Shown here: in pieces, positions 54,548 through 64,000 of the stretch | How positions within the stretch are numbered: the first letter of the stretch is position 1 | How the letters are laid out: each line of letters begins with the position of its first letter | Assembly: GCA_902585415.1 (NCBI GenBank) | Contig: CACIDN010000002.1 | Location: forward strand, 106,158 to 170,157 | Length of the DNA stretch: 64,000 nucleotides | From: an uncultured Pelagibacteraceae bacterium | Lineage (GTDB): Bacteria; Pseudomonadota; Alphaproteobacteria; Pelagibacterales; Pelagibacteraceae | Direction of reading: 5' to 3' | Notes under the pieces: generated by a model | Database searches by the model: none | The model's input: the letters and a program-made list of their open reading frames with translations, nothing else | What the model was told of the DNA's origin: nothing | Position numbers and translations under genes: made by a program

Positions 54548-55532
54548 CAACTGGCCAACAAATTGGATTTAGGGGGCTAGCGGCTATATCACCTGGTTTT
54601 ACATTAGGCATAAATTTTTGCCAATCTCCAGATACCATTGTGGGAGAATTAATCACTCGTGCTCCATCTCTGTAATAAGTATTTGCTAAAGCAATACGGC
54701 TACGACTAGTTCCATTTCGTGAAGCGGTATGAAAATTTAAATTGTGGTGAAAGCTTACTTCGCCCAACTCGAATGGAGTTTCATTCACTGAAACCCTATT
54801 TTTAGAGAACACTTCAGCCACTCCTCTGTCATAGCTAGAACCTTTCTTTTCAAATTTTATAGCATTAACTAGTTTATGTACATCAAGCGGGTAGGCAAAA
54901 GAAAGAGGTCCCATCTCGAGAGGGGTTGGTTGAGCTGGTATCCAAGCAGTAACCACGTCATTAGTGTCTAACGGAAAATGATGGTCGTCATAGTGCCATG
55001 GGGTTCTACCACAACCAGATTGTTTTGCTAAAACATTATCATGATACAATCTAATTTTTGAAACTCCAAGCAAATCTGCTGAAATTTGCCCCAGTCTTGG
55101 TGATAACACATAAGATCGCAGCAATTTATTTTCAAGCCAGATCATTTCAAGACTAAGAAACCGATCATTGGCACCTTTATCAGGATCAACATTGAATTCT
55201 TTTTTTAATAGATTTATTAATTCAGCTCTGAGTTTTAAAACGGTTCCAGGAGTGAAAACTTTCTTAAGTTTGATGAAGCCGTTTTTTCTAAAGAAAATGA
55301 TTTGATCATTTTTTAGAGTATAAGTTTCAGCTAACTCTGATACAATTTCATCATCACTTGGAATTTTGACATTTGGCAATGGTTTGGATTTGATAATTTT
55401 ACATTTTGAATTTTTGTTATCTGCAAGACCTACATACCAATCCCACCAAGCCTGGTTATTACTATCCCAAGGTTTGCTTATATCGTTTGGGTCAGATTTT
55501 TCGAAGTTTATTTTATCTTGAACAATTTTCAT
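54537..55532 (-). CDS. Phytanoyl-CoA dioxygenase (PhyH)-like Fe(II)/2-oxoglutarate oxygenase (island cargo)
   Basis: A 331-residue oxygenase. The metal site is TPWHYDDHHFPLD (HxD) with the distal histidine in LNFHTASRNGTSRSRIAL, which also supplies the arginine that binds 2-oxoglutarate. VVTAWIPAQPTPLEMGPLSF is the PhyH core strand region. PhyH relatives hydroxylate fatty acyl-CoAs, osmolytes, phosphonates and natural products. Start at the ATG near the degenerate tRNA; the gene is coupled to the methyltransferase. Arg codons CGA/CGT in the NGTSRSRI stretch again differ from the host style. Confidence 0.84.
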   Translation of the reverse strand: MKIVQDKINFEKSDPNDISKPWDSNNQAWWDWYVGLADNKNSKCKIIKSKPLPNVKIPSDDEIVSELAETYTLKNDQIIFFRKNGFIKLKKVFTPGTVLKLRAELINLLKKEFNVDPDKGANDRFLSLEMIWLENKLLRSYVLSPRLGQISADLLGVSKIRLYHDNVLAKQSGCGRTPWHYDDHHFPLDTNDVVTAWIPAQPTPLEMGPLSFAYPLDVHKLVNAIKFEKKGSSYDRGVAEVFSKNRVSVNETPFELGEVSFHHNLNFHTASRNGTSRSRIALANTYYRDGARVINSPTMVSGDWQKFMPNVKPGDIAASPLNPICWPVDDN

Positions 55533-55579
55533 AAAATATAATTATACTATTTTTTGAAATTAGTAAGACTTAAGTTAGT

Positions 55580-55638
55580 CGCTTGGAAATTTTATATAGG
55601 GGAAACTTTCTTAGGCTCGAATCTGACTATCTCCACCA
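55580..55638 (+). pseudogene. Degenerate copy of the tRNA-Ser 3' half (likely att remnant)
   Basis: CGCTTGGAAA, then GGGGAAACT, then TTC..TAGGCTCGAATC and CTCCACCA align with the tRNA-Ser segment 53556-53616. My hand alignment matches 47 of 59 bases with a 2-base gap; the anticodon-loop region, the variable-arm GGGGAAACT, TCGAATC and the CCA survive. The anticodon stem and T stem no longer pair, and there is no 5' half, so it is not a tRNA gene. It is in the same orientation as the tRNA, about 2 kb away. The rest of 55533-55801 contains only a short inverted repeat AATGGA/TCCATT (55733-55749 region) and the gyrB promoter area. Confidence 0.8.
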
Positions 55639-55756
55639 TTTAATTCACTTTTTTTGATGGTATTTTTGAAAAACAATCTAAAAATTAAATTTTCATCAAA
55701 TTACCTTTAGATATCAGGGTTAATTTAACACAATGGAGTTGGTCCATTTTATTTAA

Positions 55757-57862
<2,106 letters not shown>

Positions 57863-57867
57863 ATGAT

Positions 57868-59148
57868 ATGGAAACAAACTCTGTTTCTCGAATTTATTCC
57901 TTAAATAAATCCACATATATAAATTTAAGATGGATTGGTATTATTGGACAATTTGTTACTATTAATGTAGTTTATTTTTTATTTAAATTTCAATTTAATG
58001 TTTACTTTACTAATCTAATTATTTTTATAGGTATTTTAACAAACTTAGTTTTAGCTTATTTTTATCAAAAAAATATTTTATCAAACAGAGCCTCTTTCAT
58101 TTTTCTATTAATAGATATTTTACAACTTAGCTTACTTATTTATCTTACGGGAGGAATTTTGAATCCTTTTTCGATTTTTTTAATCATACCAAGTGTTTTT
58201 TCGTCCTCTAATCTAGAAATCAAAGCTAGCCTAACTTTAATTTGCATAACAATTTTGTCAATATTTTTACTAACATTTTATCATGTAGAACTTACTTACC
58301 CTGGCACAAACATAATTTTAGTAAATAACTTTTACTATTATGCAATTCCGACGTCTTTATTTATAGCTTTAATATTCCTTAATTATTTTGCTGCTACGTT
58401 TGGCCAAGAGTCAAGGTTAAGAAAGGAAGCGTTAGATAAATTAGAGCAAGTTATTGCAAAAGAGCACGAATTAGTCTCCCTCGGTGGCCAAGCTGCAGCT
58501 GCGGCACATTCATTAAACACACCCCTTTCAACTATAAAAGTTATATCACAAGATATGTACAAACAATTTAAAGATCAAAAAGATATAAAAAAAGACATTG
58601 AATTATTAGTTAGCCAAGTAGAGAGGTGTGGTCAAATTTTAAAAAAATTATCATTAAATCCATCTCAAGAAGATGATTTTATTAATCAGGAGTTATCTAT
58701 TTCAGATTATGTTTCTGAAATTATTAAATCTTTTAAAGAAATATCCAATAAAGAATTTGTAATTAATTTGAGCCAAGACTCTAACTCGTTTAAAATATTT
58801 AAAAAAATTGAAATCATTTATGGTATAAGAAATTTTGTTGGAAATGCTAATAAATTTGCAAAAAATAAAATATATATTTCAGTTAAAAGTAATAACGAAA
58901 TTACTGAAATATCAATAGAGGATGATGGAAAAGGATACCCCAAAGATATTTTAGGAAAGATTGGTGAACCATATATAAAATCGTCTTTAAATAAAAATAA
59001 TAGTAAATCTGGCCTAGGTTTAGGAATTTTTATTGGAAAAACACTATTGGAAAGAAACAAAGCAAAAGTTATTTGTAGAAACTCAAAGACAAGACCTGGT
59101 GCTGAAGTAATTATTACTTGGAGAAATGCTTTTTTGAAAGATATTTAA
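57868..59148 (+). CDS. regB: RegB/PrrB-type redox-sensing histidine kinase
   Basis: A 426-residue membrane kinase. Six hydrophobic helices (starting about residue 20) include the quinone-sensing motif [12 protein letters not shown] (GGxxNPF). The H box is [20 protein letters not shown], the RegB-like cysteine is in [13 protein letters not shown], and the ATPase N box [11 protein letters not shown] and G boxes EDDGKGYP and [19 protein letters not shown] follow. RegB represses or activates aerobic respiration and related genes through RegA, which is not in the window. It starts 5 bases after gyrB. Confidence 0.9.
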   Translation: METNSVSRIYSLNKSTYINLRWIGIIGQFVTINVVYFLFKFQFNVYFTNLIIFIGILTNLVLAYFYQKNILSNRASFIFLLIDILQLSLLIYLTGGILNPFSIFLIIPSVFSSSNLEIKASLTLICITILSIFLLTFYHVELTYPGTNIILVNNFYYYAIPTSLFIALIFLNYFAATFGQESRLRKEALDKLEQVIAKEHELVSLGGQAAAAAHSLNTPLSTIKVISQDMYKQFKDQKDIKKDIELLVSQVERCGQILKKLSLNPSQEDDFINQELSISDYVSEIIKSFKEISNKEFVINLSQDSNSFKIFKKIEIIYGIRNFVGNANKFAKNKIYISVKSNNEITEISIEDDGKGYPKDILGKIGEPYIKSSLNKNNSKSGLGLGIFIGKTLLERNKAKVICRNSKTRPGAEVIITWRNAFLKDI

Positions 59149-60950
59149 TGATAAGTTTTTTTAGTCTTATTATCAAATAATTGACTTAATTGTTTTATCA
59201 TTACATCACCAAGCTCTTGAACATCTGTAATTTTTATAGCTTTTTTATAATAACGGGACACGTCATGACCAATACCTATAGCTAGGATTTCAAAATCTTT
59301 ATTGTCTTGAATATTTTTAACAACTTTTTTCAGATGTTTTTCTAAAAAGTCACCAGAATTTACTGATAATGTAGAGTCATCAACAGGTGCTCCATCGGAA
59401 ATTACCATTAAAATTTTTCTCTCTTCTTTTCTTTTTTTTAGCCTATTAAACGCCCAAAGTATTGCTTCACCATCTATGTTTTCTTTAAGTAATCCTTCCT
59501 TTAACATAAGGCCTAAATTCTTTTTTGATTGTCTCCAATTAGAGTCTGCACTTTTATAAATTATATGTCTTAAATCATTTAATCTTCCTGGATACTGAGG
59601 TTTTCCATTTTTATTCCACTCTTCTCTAGACTCACCACCCTTCCAATTTTTTGTAGTGAAACCCAAAATTTCCACTTTGACATTACATCTTTCTAATGTT
59701 CTAGACAAAATATCTGCACATAATGCTGCAATAGTTATCGGTCTTCCCCGCATTGAACCAGAATTATCAATCAATAAGGTCACTATTGTATCTTTAAATT
59801 CAAATTCCTTTTCTTTTTTGAAAGAAAGAGAATTTCGTGGATCAATTATAATTCTAGTTAGTTTAGAACTGTCTAATAAACCTTCTTCAAGATCGTATTC
59901 CCATGATCGATTTTGTATTGCCAATAATTGTCTTTGCAATTTATTAGCTAATTTTGTCACTAAATCCTGAAAATTAATTAGCTGTTGATCAAGGTTCTTT
60001 CTTAGTCTTAAAATTTCCTCCTCTTTTTCTAAATTTTCTGCTTTTGCAATTTCATCAAATTTTGAGGTAAAAACTTTATATTCGATATTTTTTTTATTAA
60101 TATTTAGTTTTTGAGTAACTCTCTCTAGACTTTCTCCTGAATTATCAGATTGTTCAGTATCTTCTTCCATCCTAAATTGGTTTACGTCATAATCAGTTTC
60201 AACACTTAATTGATCCTCACTTGGTTTCTCTTGACTACTTTGTTTATTGTTATTTTCCTCGTCTTTAGAGGTATCATTATTTGATTGATTTTGATTGTCT
60301 TGGCTTTGGTTAATTTCCTGATTTTGATCGTTTTCAAAAATATCCATTTTTTCAAGCAACTGTGAAAATTTTGAATTATAATTTTCTTGGTTTTCAAAAT
60401 TTTCTATTAAATAATTAAGATGATTATTAAAGTTTTTATCAAAATCCTTTTTCCAGTAACCCAGAACTTTGATAGAAATTTCGCTTAAATTAAGTTTAAA
60501 AAATTTTTCCATCATATATAGCTCAAATGCGTCAAGGACATTAACCTCTTTTTTAGTATTAATATCTTTATATTTTTTGTTATTTATTTTTTGGTAATAA
60601 TTATTTTCAAGATTTTTTTTAATACCACTTAACATATTTGAACCAAGCATTTCACATCTTATTTTTTCGGATAGTTCATAAATTTTGCTTAAGGCTGGAT
60701 TTTTAGGTTGATTTTTAATGAAAATAGCATTGTCAGAAAACCTAAGTTTCAAAGCTTTTGAGTCAGTATTTGCCCTTAATTTAATATAGTCATTTTTAGA
60801 TTTTAAATCTTTAATCTCAGACAGATCTAATATTTTAATTTTCGAATCTTTATTTTTTGAATTTTCTGCAATATGATTTGAAATTACTTTGAAGGTTGAA
60901 GTCAGTGCTTGTTTGATTTGTTCTTCTAGAATTTCTCTTTTTTTTTCCAT
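59145..60950 (-). CDS. cobT: CobT-like VWA protein (cobaltochelatase subunit homologue)
   Basis: A 601-residue CobT family protein. The N-terminal region is Lys/Glu-rich; the middle (about residues 200-270) is an Asn/Gln/Asp/Ser-rich low-complexity acidic stretch, and the C-terminal third is a von Willebrand A domain with the MIDAS motif [13 protein letters not shown] and [12 protein letters not shown]. In aerobic cobalamin synthesis CobT and CobS with CobN insert cobalt. No CobN is seen here. Convergent with regB (4-base overlap), 5 bases after cobS on its strand. Confidence 0.9.
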   Translation of the reverse strand: MEKKREILEEQIKQALTSTFKVISNHIAENSKNKDSKIKILDLSEIKDLKSKNDYIKLRANTDSKALKLRFSDNAIFIKNQPKNPALSKIYELSEKIRCEMLGSNMLSGIKKNLENNYYQKINNKKYKDINTKKEVNVLDAFELYMMEKFFKLNLSEISIKVLGYWKKDFDKNFNNHLNYLIENFENQENYNSKFSQLLEKMDIFENDQNQEINQSQDNQNQSNNDTSKDEENNNKQSSQEKPSEDQLSVETDYDVNQFRMEEDTEQSDNSGESLERVTQKLNINKKNIEYKVFTSKFDEIAKAENLEKEEEILRLRKNLDQQLINFQDLVTKLANKLQRQLLAIQNRSWEYDLEEGLLDSSKLTRIIIDPRNSLSFKKEKEFEFKDTIVTLLIDNSGSMRGRPITIAALCADILSRTLERCNVKVEILGFTTKNWKGGESREEWNKNGKPQYPGRLNDLRHIIYKSADSNWRQSKKNLGLMLKEGLLKENIDGEAILWAFNRLKKRKEERKILMVISDGAPVDDSTLSVNSGDFLEKHLKKVVKNIQDNKDFEILAIGIGHDVSRYYKKAIKITDVQELGDVMIKQLSQLFDNKTKKTYH

Positions 60951-60955
60951 GAGAG

Positions 60956-61924
60956 TTAGGAATTAATGAGCGACTCTTGTAGATCTTCCCCAAAACATCT
61001 TTGATAATATTCAGAAATAATACTTTTCTCAGAGTCATCGCATTTATTTAAAAAGGTAACTCTAAATGCATACCCTAAATTCTTAAATATTTCAGCATTT
61101 TCTGCCCAATGCAATACTGTTCTTGGACTCATAATAGTTGAGATATCTCCAGCTATAAAACCTTTTCTAGTTAAAGTAGCCACCTTAATCATATTTGAAA
61201 TTTTTTCTTTACCTTCAGGATTATTATAAGACTTATTTTTTGCTAAAATTATTTCCATTTCTTTTTCAAGACTTAAGTAATTTAGAGTAGTAACAATGTT
61301 CCACCTATCCATTTGGCCCTGGTTTATTTGTTGGGTACCGTGGTAAAGACCTGATGTATCTCCCAATCCAACAGTGTTTGAGGTTGCAAAAAGTCTGAAA
61401 TATCTATTCTGCTTAATTACTTTATTCTTATCAAGCAATGTAAAACTTCCTTCCGACTCCAAAATTCTTTGAATTACAAACATAACATCTGGTCTGCCAG
61501 CATCATACTCATCAAAAACTAAAGCAACAGGGTTTTGAATTGACCAGGGTAAAATACCTTCTTGAAATTCTGTTATTTGTTTTCCATCTTTTAATCTAAT
61601 AGCATCTTTACCTATAAGATCTATTCTACTTATGTGACTATCTAAATTTACTCTAATACAAGGCCAATTAAGTCTGGCGGCTATCTGTTCTATGTGAGTT
61701 GATTTTCCAGTTCCGTGATATCCTTGGACTAGAACTCTTTTGTTAAAAGAAAAACCAGACAATATTGCAGTTGTAGTATCTTTATCAAATTTATAATTTT
61801 TATCTATTTCTGGAACAAACTCATTTTTCTTTTCAAATGCATCTACTTCTAAATTGCTATCAAATCCAAATGTTTGTTTTACTGACAATTTTATACTTGG
61901 TACTATATTTAGTTCATTACTCAT
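60956..61924 (-). CDS. cobS: CobS-like AAA+ ATPase (cobaltochelatase subunit homologue)
   Basis: A 322-residue AAA+ protein of the MoxR/CobS type. Walker A is [21 protein letters not shown], Walker [15 protein letters not shown], and [18 protein letters not shown] contains sensor 1 and the CobS-specific loop. It starts 4 bases inside the end of the DnaJ gene and is followed by cobT; CobS hexamers assemble with CobT. The N-terminal [14 protein letters not shown] is also CobS-like. Confidence 0.93.
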   Translation of the reverse strand: MSNELNIVPSIKLSVKQTFGFDSNLEVDAFEKKNEFVPEIDKNYKFDKDTTTAILSGFSFNKRVLVQGYHGTGKSTHIEQIAARLNWPCIRVNLDSHISRIDLIGKDAIRLKDGKQITEFQEGILPWSIQNPVALVFDEYDAGRPDVMFVIQRILESEGSFTLLDKNKVIKQNRYFRLFATSNTVGLGDTSGLYHGTQQINQGQMDRWNIVTTLNYLSLEKEMEIILAKNKSYNNPEGKEKISNMIKVATLTRKGFIAGDISTIMSPRTVLHWAENAEIFKNLGYAFRVTFLNKCDDSEKSIISEYYQRCFGEDLQESLINS

Positions 61925-62436
61925 TTTTTCAAAGCTCTTTTTAGTTGCGTATAAGCTAATGTTATTACTTTAAGTTTTTCTTCGAATTTTTTGTTTCCTG
62001 CATTCTTATCAGGATGAAATTTTTTAACAAGTTTTTTAAACTTTGATCTTATAATTTTCCAGTTTTTAGTCACATCTAAGCCCAAAATATCAAAAGCCTT
62101 TAAATCTTTGTTGGTGAAATTAAAATTTAATGACTTTGAATTACTTTTATCAAACCCATTTTTATCTAAATTTTCATTCAAAGCATTGTTCCATAATATT
62201 TTAAAAAAATTGTCTTGCGCACTAAAATTTTGGGTTGGCTTATGCCAAGTCATGTCGGCTTTAATAAATTCTAAAATTTCTGTGTCATTCATGTTTTCAA
62301 AATAATTCCAATTTTTGTTAAATTCTTTAATATGTTCTGAACACAGTAACCTATATTTTTTGCTGTTATCTCTCTCTACTGGAGCCTTGTACTCTCCAAT
62401 TTTATTACAATTATGCCAATCACAAATAGTTTTCAT
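61921..62436 (-). CDS. DnaJ-domain protein linked to CobST
   Basis: A 171-residue protein with a C-terminal J domain: LGLDVTKNWKIIRSKFKKLVKKFHPDKNAGNKKF, containing the HPD tripeptide that stimulates DnaK. The N-terminal half has CDWHNCNKIGEYKAPV and LLCSEHIKEFN, four cysteine/histidine residues that may bind zinc, as in the family of alphaproteobacterial DnaJ-like proteins always next to cobS-cobT. Divergent from bolA over 25 bases. Confidence 0.9.
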   Translation of the reverse strand: MKTICDWHNCNKIGEYKAPVERDNSKKYRLLCSEHIKEFNKNWNYFENMNDTEILEFIKADMTWHKPTQNFSAQDNFFKILWNNALNENLDKNGFDKSNSKSLNFNFTNKDLKAFDILGLDVTKNWKIIRSKFKKLVKKFHPDKNAGNKKFEEKLKVITLAYTQLKRALKK

Positions 62437-62461
62437 TAAATTATTATTATATAATTTTTAT

Positions 62462-62722
62462 ATGGAAATAAATATTTTAATAGAAATAGTAAAAAAAAAA
62501 ATTTGTGATAAAATTAAATGCGAAAAAATTATAATTGAAGATAAAACATTTTTGCACAAAAAACATAAAAATTTTGACTCAAAAAAATTTCATTTAAAGA
62601 TTAAAATCGACTCTATAGAACTTAGATCAAAAAAAAAATTAGAATCAAACAAGTATATTTTTTCTATTATAAATAAAGAATTAAATGAACATATACATTC
62701 CGTTCAATTATTTATTAATTAG
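62462..62722 (+). CDS. bolA: BolA-family protein
   Basis: An 86-residue BolA/IbaG-like protein starting MEINILIEIVKKKICDKI. The H-containing segment (KFHLKIKIDS) and the C-terminal ELNEHIHSVQLFIN correspond to the class II KH-like fold's LxxxIHALxIxxxT helix. BolA works with monothiol glutaredoxin in iron-sulfur handling. The track ORF begins 49 codons upstream in sequence that belongs to the divergent DnaJ gene; the ATG at 62462 is the family start. Converges on aroB with a 15-base overlap. Confidence 0.85.
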   Translation: MEINILIEIVKKKICDKIKCEKIIIEDKTFLHKKHKNFDSKKFHLKIKIDSIELRSKKKLESNKYIFSIINKELNEHIHSVQLFIN

Positions 62723-63802
62723 TGTATTTAAAAATTTTTCAATTTTAATTTTGGGATAAACATTATTCAAAAGTGGTTTTGAAATTTTTTTTAATAAAAT
62801 TAAATTAATATTTTTACTGTAATTTTTTTTATCTTTAGCCATAAAATTTGAAATTCTCTTAATACTTTTTTTATTAAAATATTTTTTTAAATTATTATAT
62901 TTTAATTCTTTAATATGACTCTTTATCAATTCGAGCTCACTTTTTGGAAGAAATCCCTCTTTGTTACTAAATTTTGACGCCGCTAAAATACCTAGCAGAA
63001 CTGCCTCTCCATGATTTAATTTATTCGTATATCCTAGAGTAGACTCAAATGCGTGAGCAAAGGTATGACCGTAATTTAATGTTTTTCTTAAATTGACCTC
63101 TCTCTCATCTTTTTCCACAATACTTTTTTTTATTTTGCAACTCTTAAAAATTGCTTTCTTAGTTATATTTGGACTTAAATTTAAAATATTTTTAAAGTTG
63201 TTCTTTAAAAAAATAAAAAATTTTTTGTCACTAATTAAAGCATGTTTTAATATTTCTGCATATCCACAAATCATCTCTCTTTTCGGAAGTGATTTAAGAA
63301 ACGTAATATCAGTAATTACAACATTAGGTTGACAAAAAGTTCCAATCATATTTTTACCAGAAAAATTATTTATTCCAGTCTTGCCTCCTATTGAGGAGTC
63401 TACTTGGCTTAATAAGGTTGTTGGAATGTTAACAAATTTTATTCCTCTTTTGTAAATACTTGCAGCAAAGGCACATATATCACCTGCAATACCACCCCCA
63501 ATACAAATCATGGTATCATTTCTATTAAAATTATTTTTTCCTAAAATATTTAATAATTTTTTAATTGTATCTAAATTTTTTATCTTTTCATTAATTTTAA
63601 GCGCAAGGAAAATATTTTCACCCTCTTTTAATGTATGTTTAAATTTGTTAATAATATTTTTTGGAATATTCTTGTCATGGACAACCATCAATTTTTTTGT
63701 ATTAATATTATTTTTAATTAAAATTTTTTTAAAATTAATATGACTGTTAGCAACAAAATAAATTGGATATTTTCTATATCTTGTCTTAACAAATAATTTC
63801 AT
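62708..63802 (-). CDS. aroB: 3-dehydroquinate synthase
   Basis: The second shikimate-pathway step, forming dehydroquinate from DAHP with NAD and a metal. NAD-binding region CIGGGIAGDICAFAASIYKRG, then NIPTTLLSQVDSSIGGKTGIN and metal-ligand stretches GYAEILKHALI, LNYGHTFAHAFE and LNHGEAVLLG. Length is 364 residues. The preceding aroK overlaps it by 17 bases, as commonly seen. Confidence 0.96.
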   Translation of the reverse strand: MKLFVKTRYRKYPIYFVANSHINFKKILIKNNINTKKLMVVHDKNIPKNIINKFKHTLKEGENIFLALKINEKIKNLDTIKKLLNILGKNNFNRNDTMICIGGGIAGDICAFAASIYKRGIKFVNIPTTLLSQVDSSIGGKTGINNFSGKNMIGTFCQPNVVITDITFLKSLPKREMICGYAEILKHALISDKKFFIFLKNNFKNILNLSPNITKKAIFKSCKIKKSIVEKDEREVNLRKTLNYGHTFAHAFESTLGYTNKLNHGEAVLLGILAASKFSNKEGFLPKSELELIKSHIKELKYNNLKKYFNKKSIKRISNFMAKDKKNYSKNINLILLKKISKPLLNNVYPKIKIEKFLNTLINK

Positions 63803-64000
63803 TTTTCTTACATTTTTTAATAATTTTATCTACTATTTCGGCTTTCTTTAAACTTTCACAAATTATTTTAAAGTCTGAAAAATAGTAAATTTTGTTTCTT
63901 TCATTGATCAACTTTTTAATCTCAATATTATCTAATCCTTTTATTATTGGTCTTTTATCGTTATTCTTAATCCTTTTTATTAAGGTCTCAGGATTCCAGT
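63786..64000 (-). CDS. aroK: Shikimate kinase, C-terminal part
   Basis: The minus-strand frame entering at the window end reads WNPETLIKRIKNNDKRPIIKG, then about 50 further residues and a TAA at 63786. The RPII segment corresponds to the RPLL/RPLI of shikimate kinases, followed by a variable helical end with RNKIYYFSD. Position directly before and overlapping aroB supports aroK. The P-loop and substrate-binding parts lie beyond the window. Confidence 0.8.
   Translation of the reverse strand, partial: WNPETLIKRIKNNDKRPIIKGLDNIEIKKLINERNKIYYFSDFKIICESLKKAEIVDKIIKKCKKNEIIC

Overview
The window looks like a streamlined, very AT-rich alphaproteobacterial chromosome of the SAR11 / Candidatus Pelagibacter type. 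The evidence is the low G+C throughout, Lys/Asn/Ile-rich proteins, arginine written mostly as AGA, intergenic gaps of a few to about 200 bases with many ATGA or TAATG junctions, and alphaproteobacterial gene orders: ubiB-ubiE / mutM-rpsT-dnaA-dnaN, a SUV3-type helicase ahead of fdxA and carD, and aroK-aroB / bolA / dnaJ-cobS-cobT. The genus is inferred from gene content; no rRNA is present.

Layout. 1-4.9 kb: ubiquinone genes, mutM, rpsT and the replication genes dnaA-dnaN. 4.9-12 kb: plsC, lysA, an LptM-like lipoprotein and argH on the minus strand, then a thioredoxin-like protein, a HIG1 membrane protein, an esterase, an HNH protein, coq7, dsbB and a VTT membrane protein. 12.1-14.2 kb: tRNA-Leu(CAA), an AMP-forming acyl-CoA synthetase, and a 23-residue Lys/Arg/Ala micropeptide ending at a perfect hairpin terminator. 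14.2-19.6 kb (minus): carD with a Lys-rich tail, fdxA, a TerB-like protein, a SUV3-type helicase, an Asp/Glu racemase, a thioesterase, a possible membrane micropeptide and tRNA-Arg(ACG). 19.7-35.5 kb: a thiolase lacking a loop, a rearranged pyruvate dehydrogenase (lipoyl domain on E1, none on E2), an EamA transporter, uppP, gltD-gltB, an NAD-dependent epimerase-like protein, a hydrolase and a GT4 glycosyltransferase. 35.5-43.9 kb: translation block thrS-infC-rpmI-rplT-pheS-pheT-lepA. 43.9-53.4 kb: a cell-surface glycan cassette of glycosyltransferase-like, methyltransferase, aminotransferase and epimerase genes on both strands, the most variable-looking part of the window. 53.5-55.6 kb: tRNA-Ser(GGA), a two-gene insert (SAM methyltransferase and PhyH-type dioxygenase) with foreign-looking codon use, and a degenerate copy of the tRNA-Ser 3' half. 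55.8-64 kb: gyrB, a RegB-type kinase, cobT-cobS-dnaJ, bolA, aroB and the end of aroK.

Most of the window is housekeeping. The observations I rate highest are: (1) a lipoyl domain fused in frame to the N-terminus of homodimeric E1 (AceE), with an adjacent E2 that has no lipoyl domain; (2) the small island bounded by tRNA-Ser and a tRNA-Ser remnant; (3) the 23-residue basic micropeptide gene with its own promoter-like sequence, hairpin leader and terminator; (4) CarD with a histone-H1-like, AT-hook-like N-terminal tail; (5) a thiolase without the segment that forms the tetramerisation loop in its relatives. No CRISPR array, insertion sequence, integrase or rRNA operon was seen.
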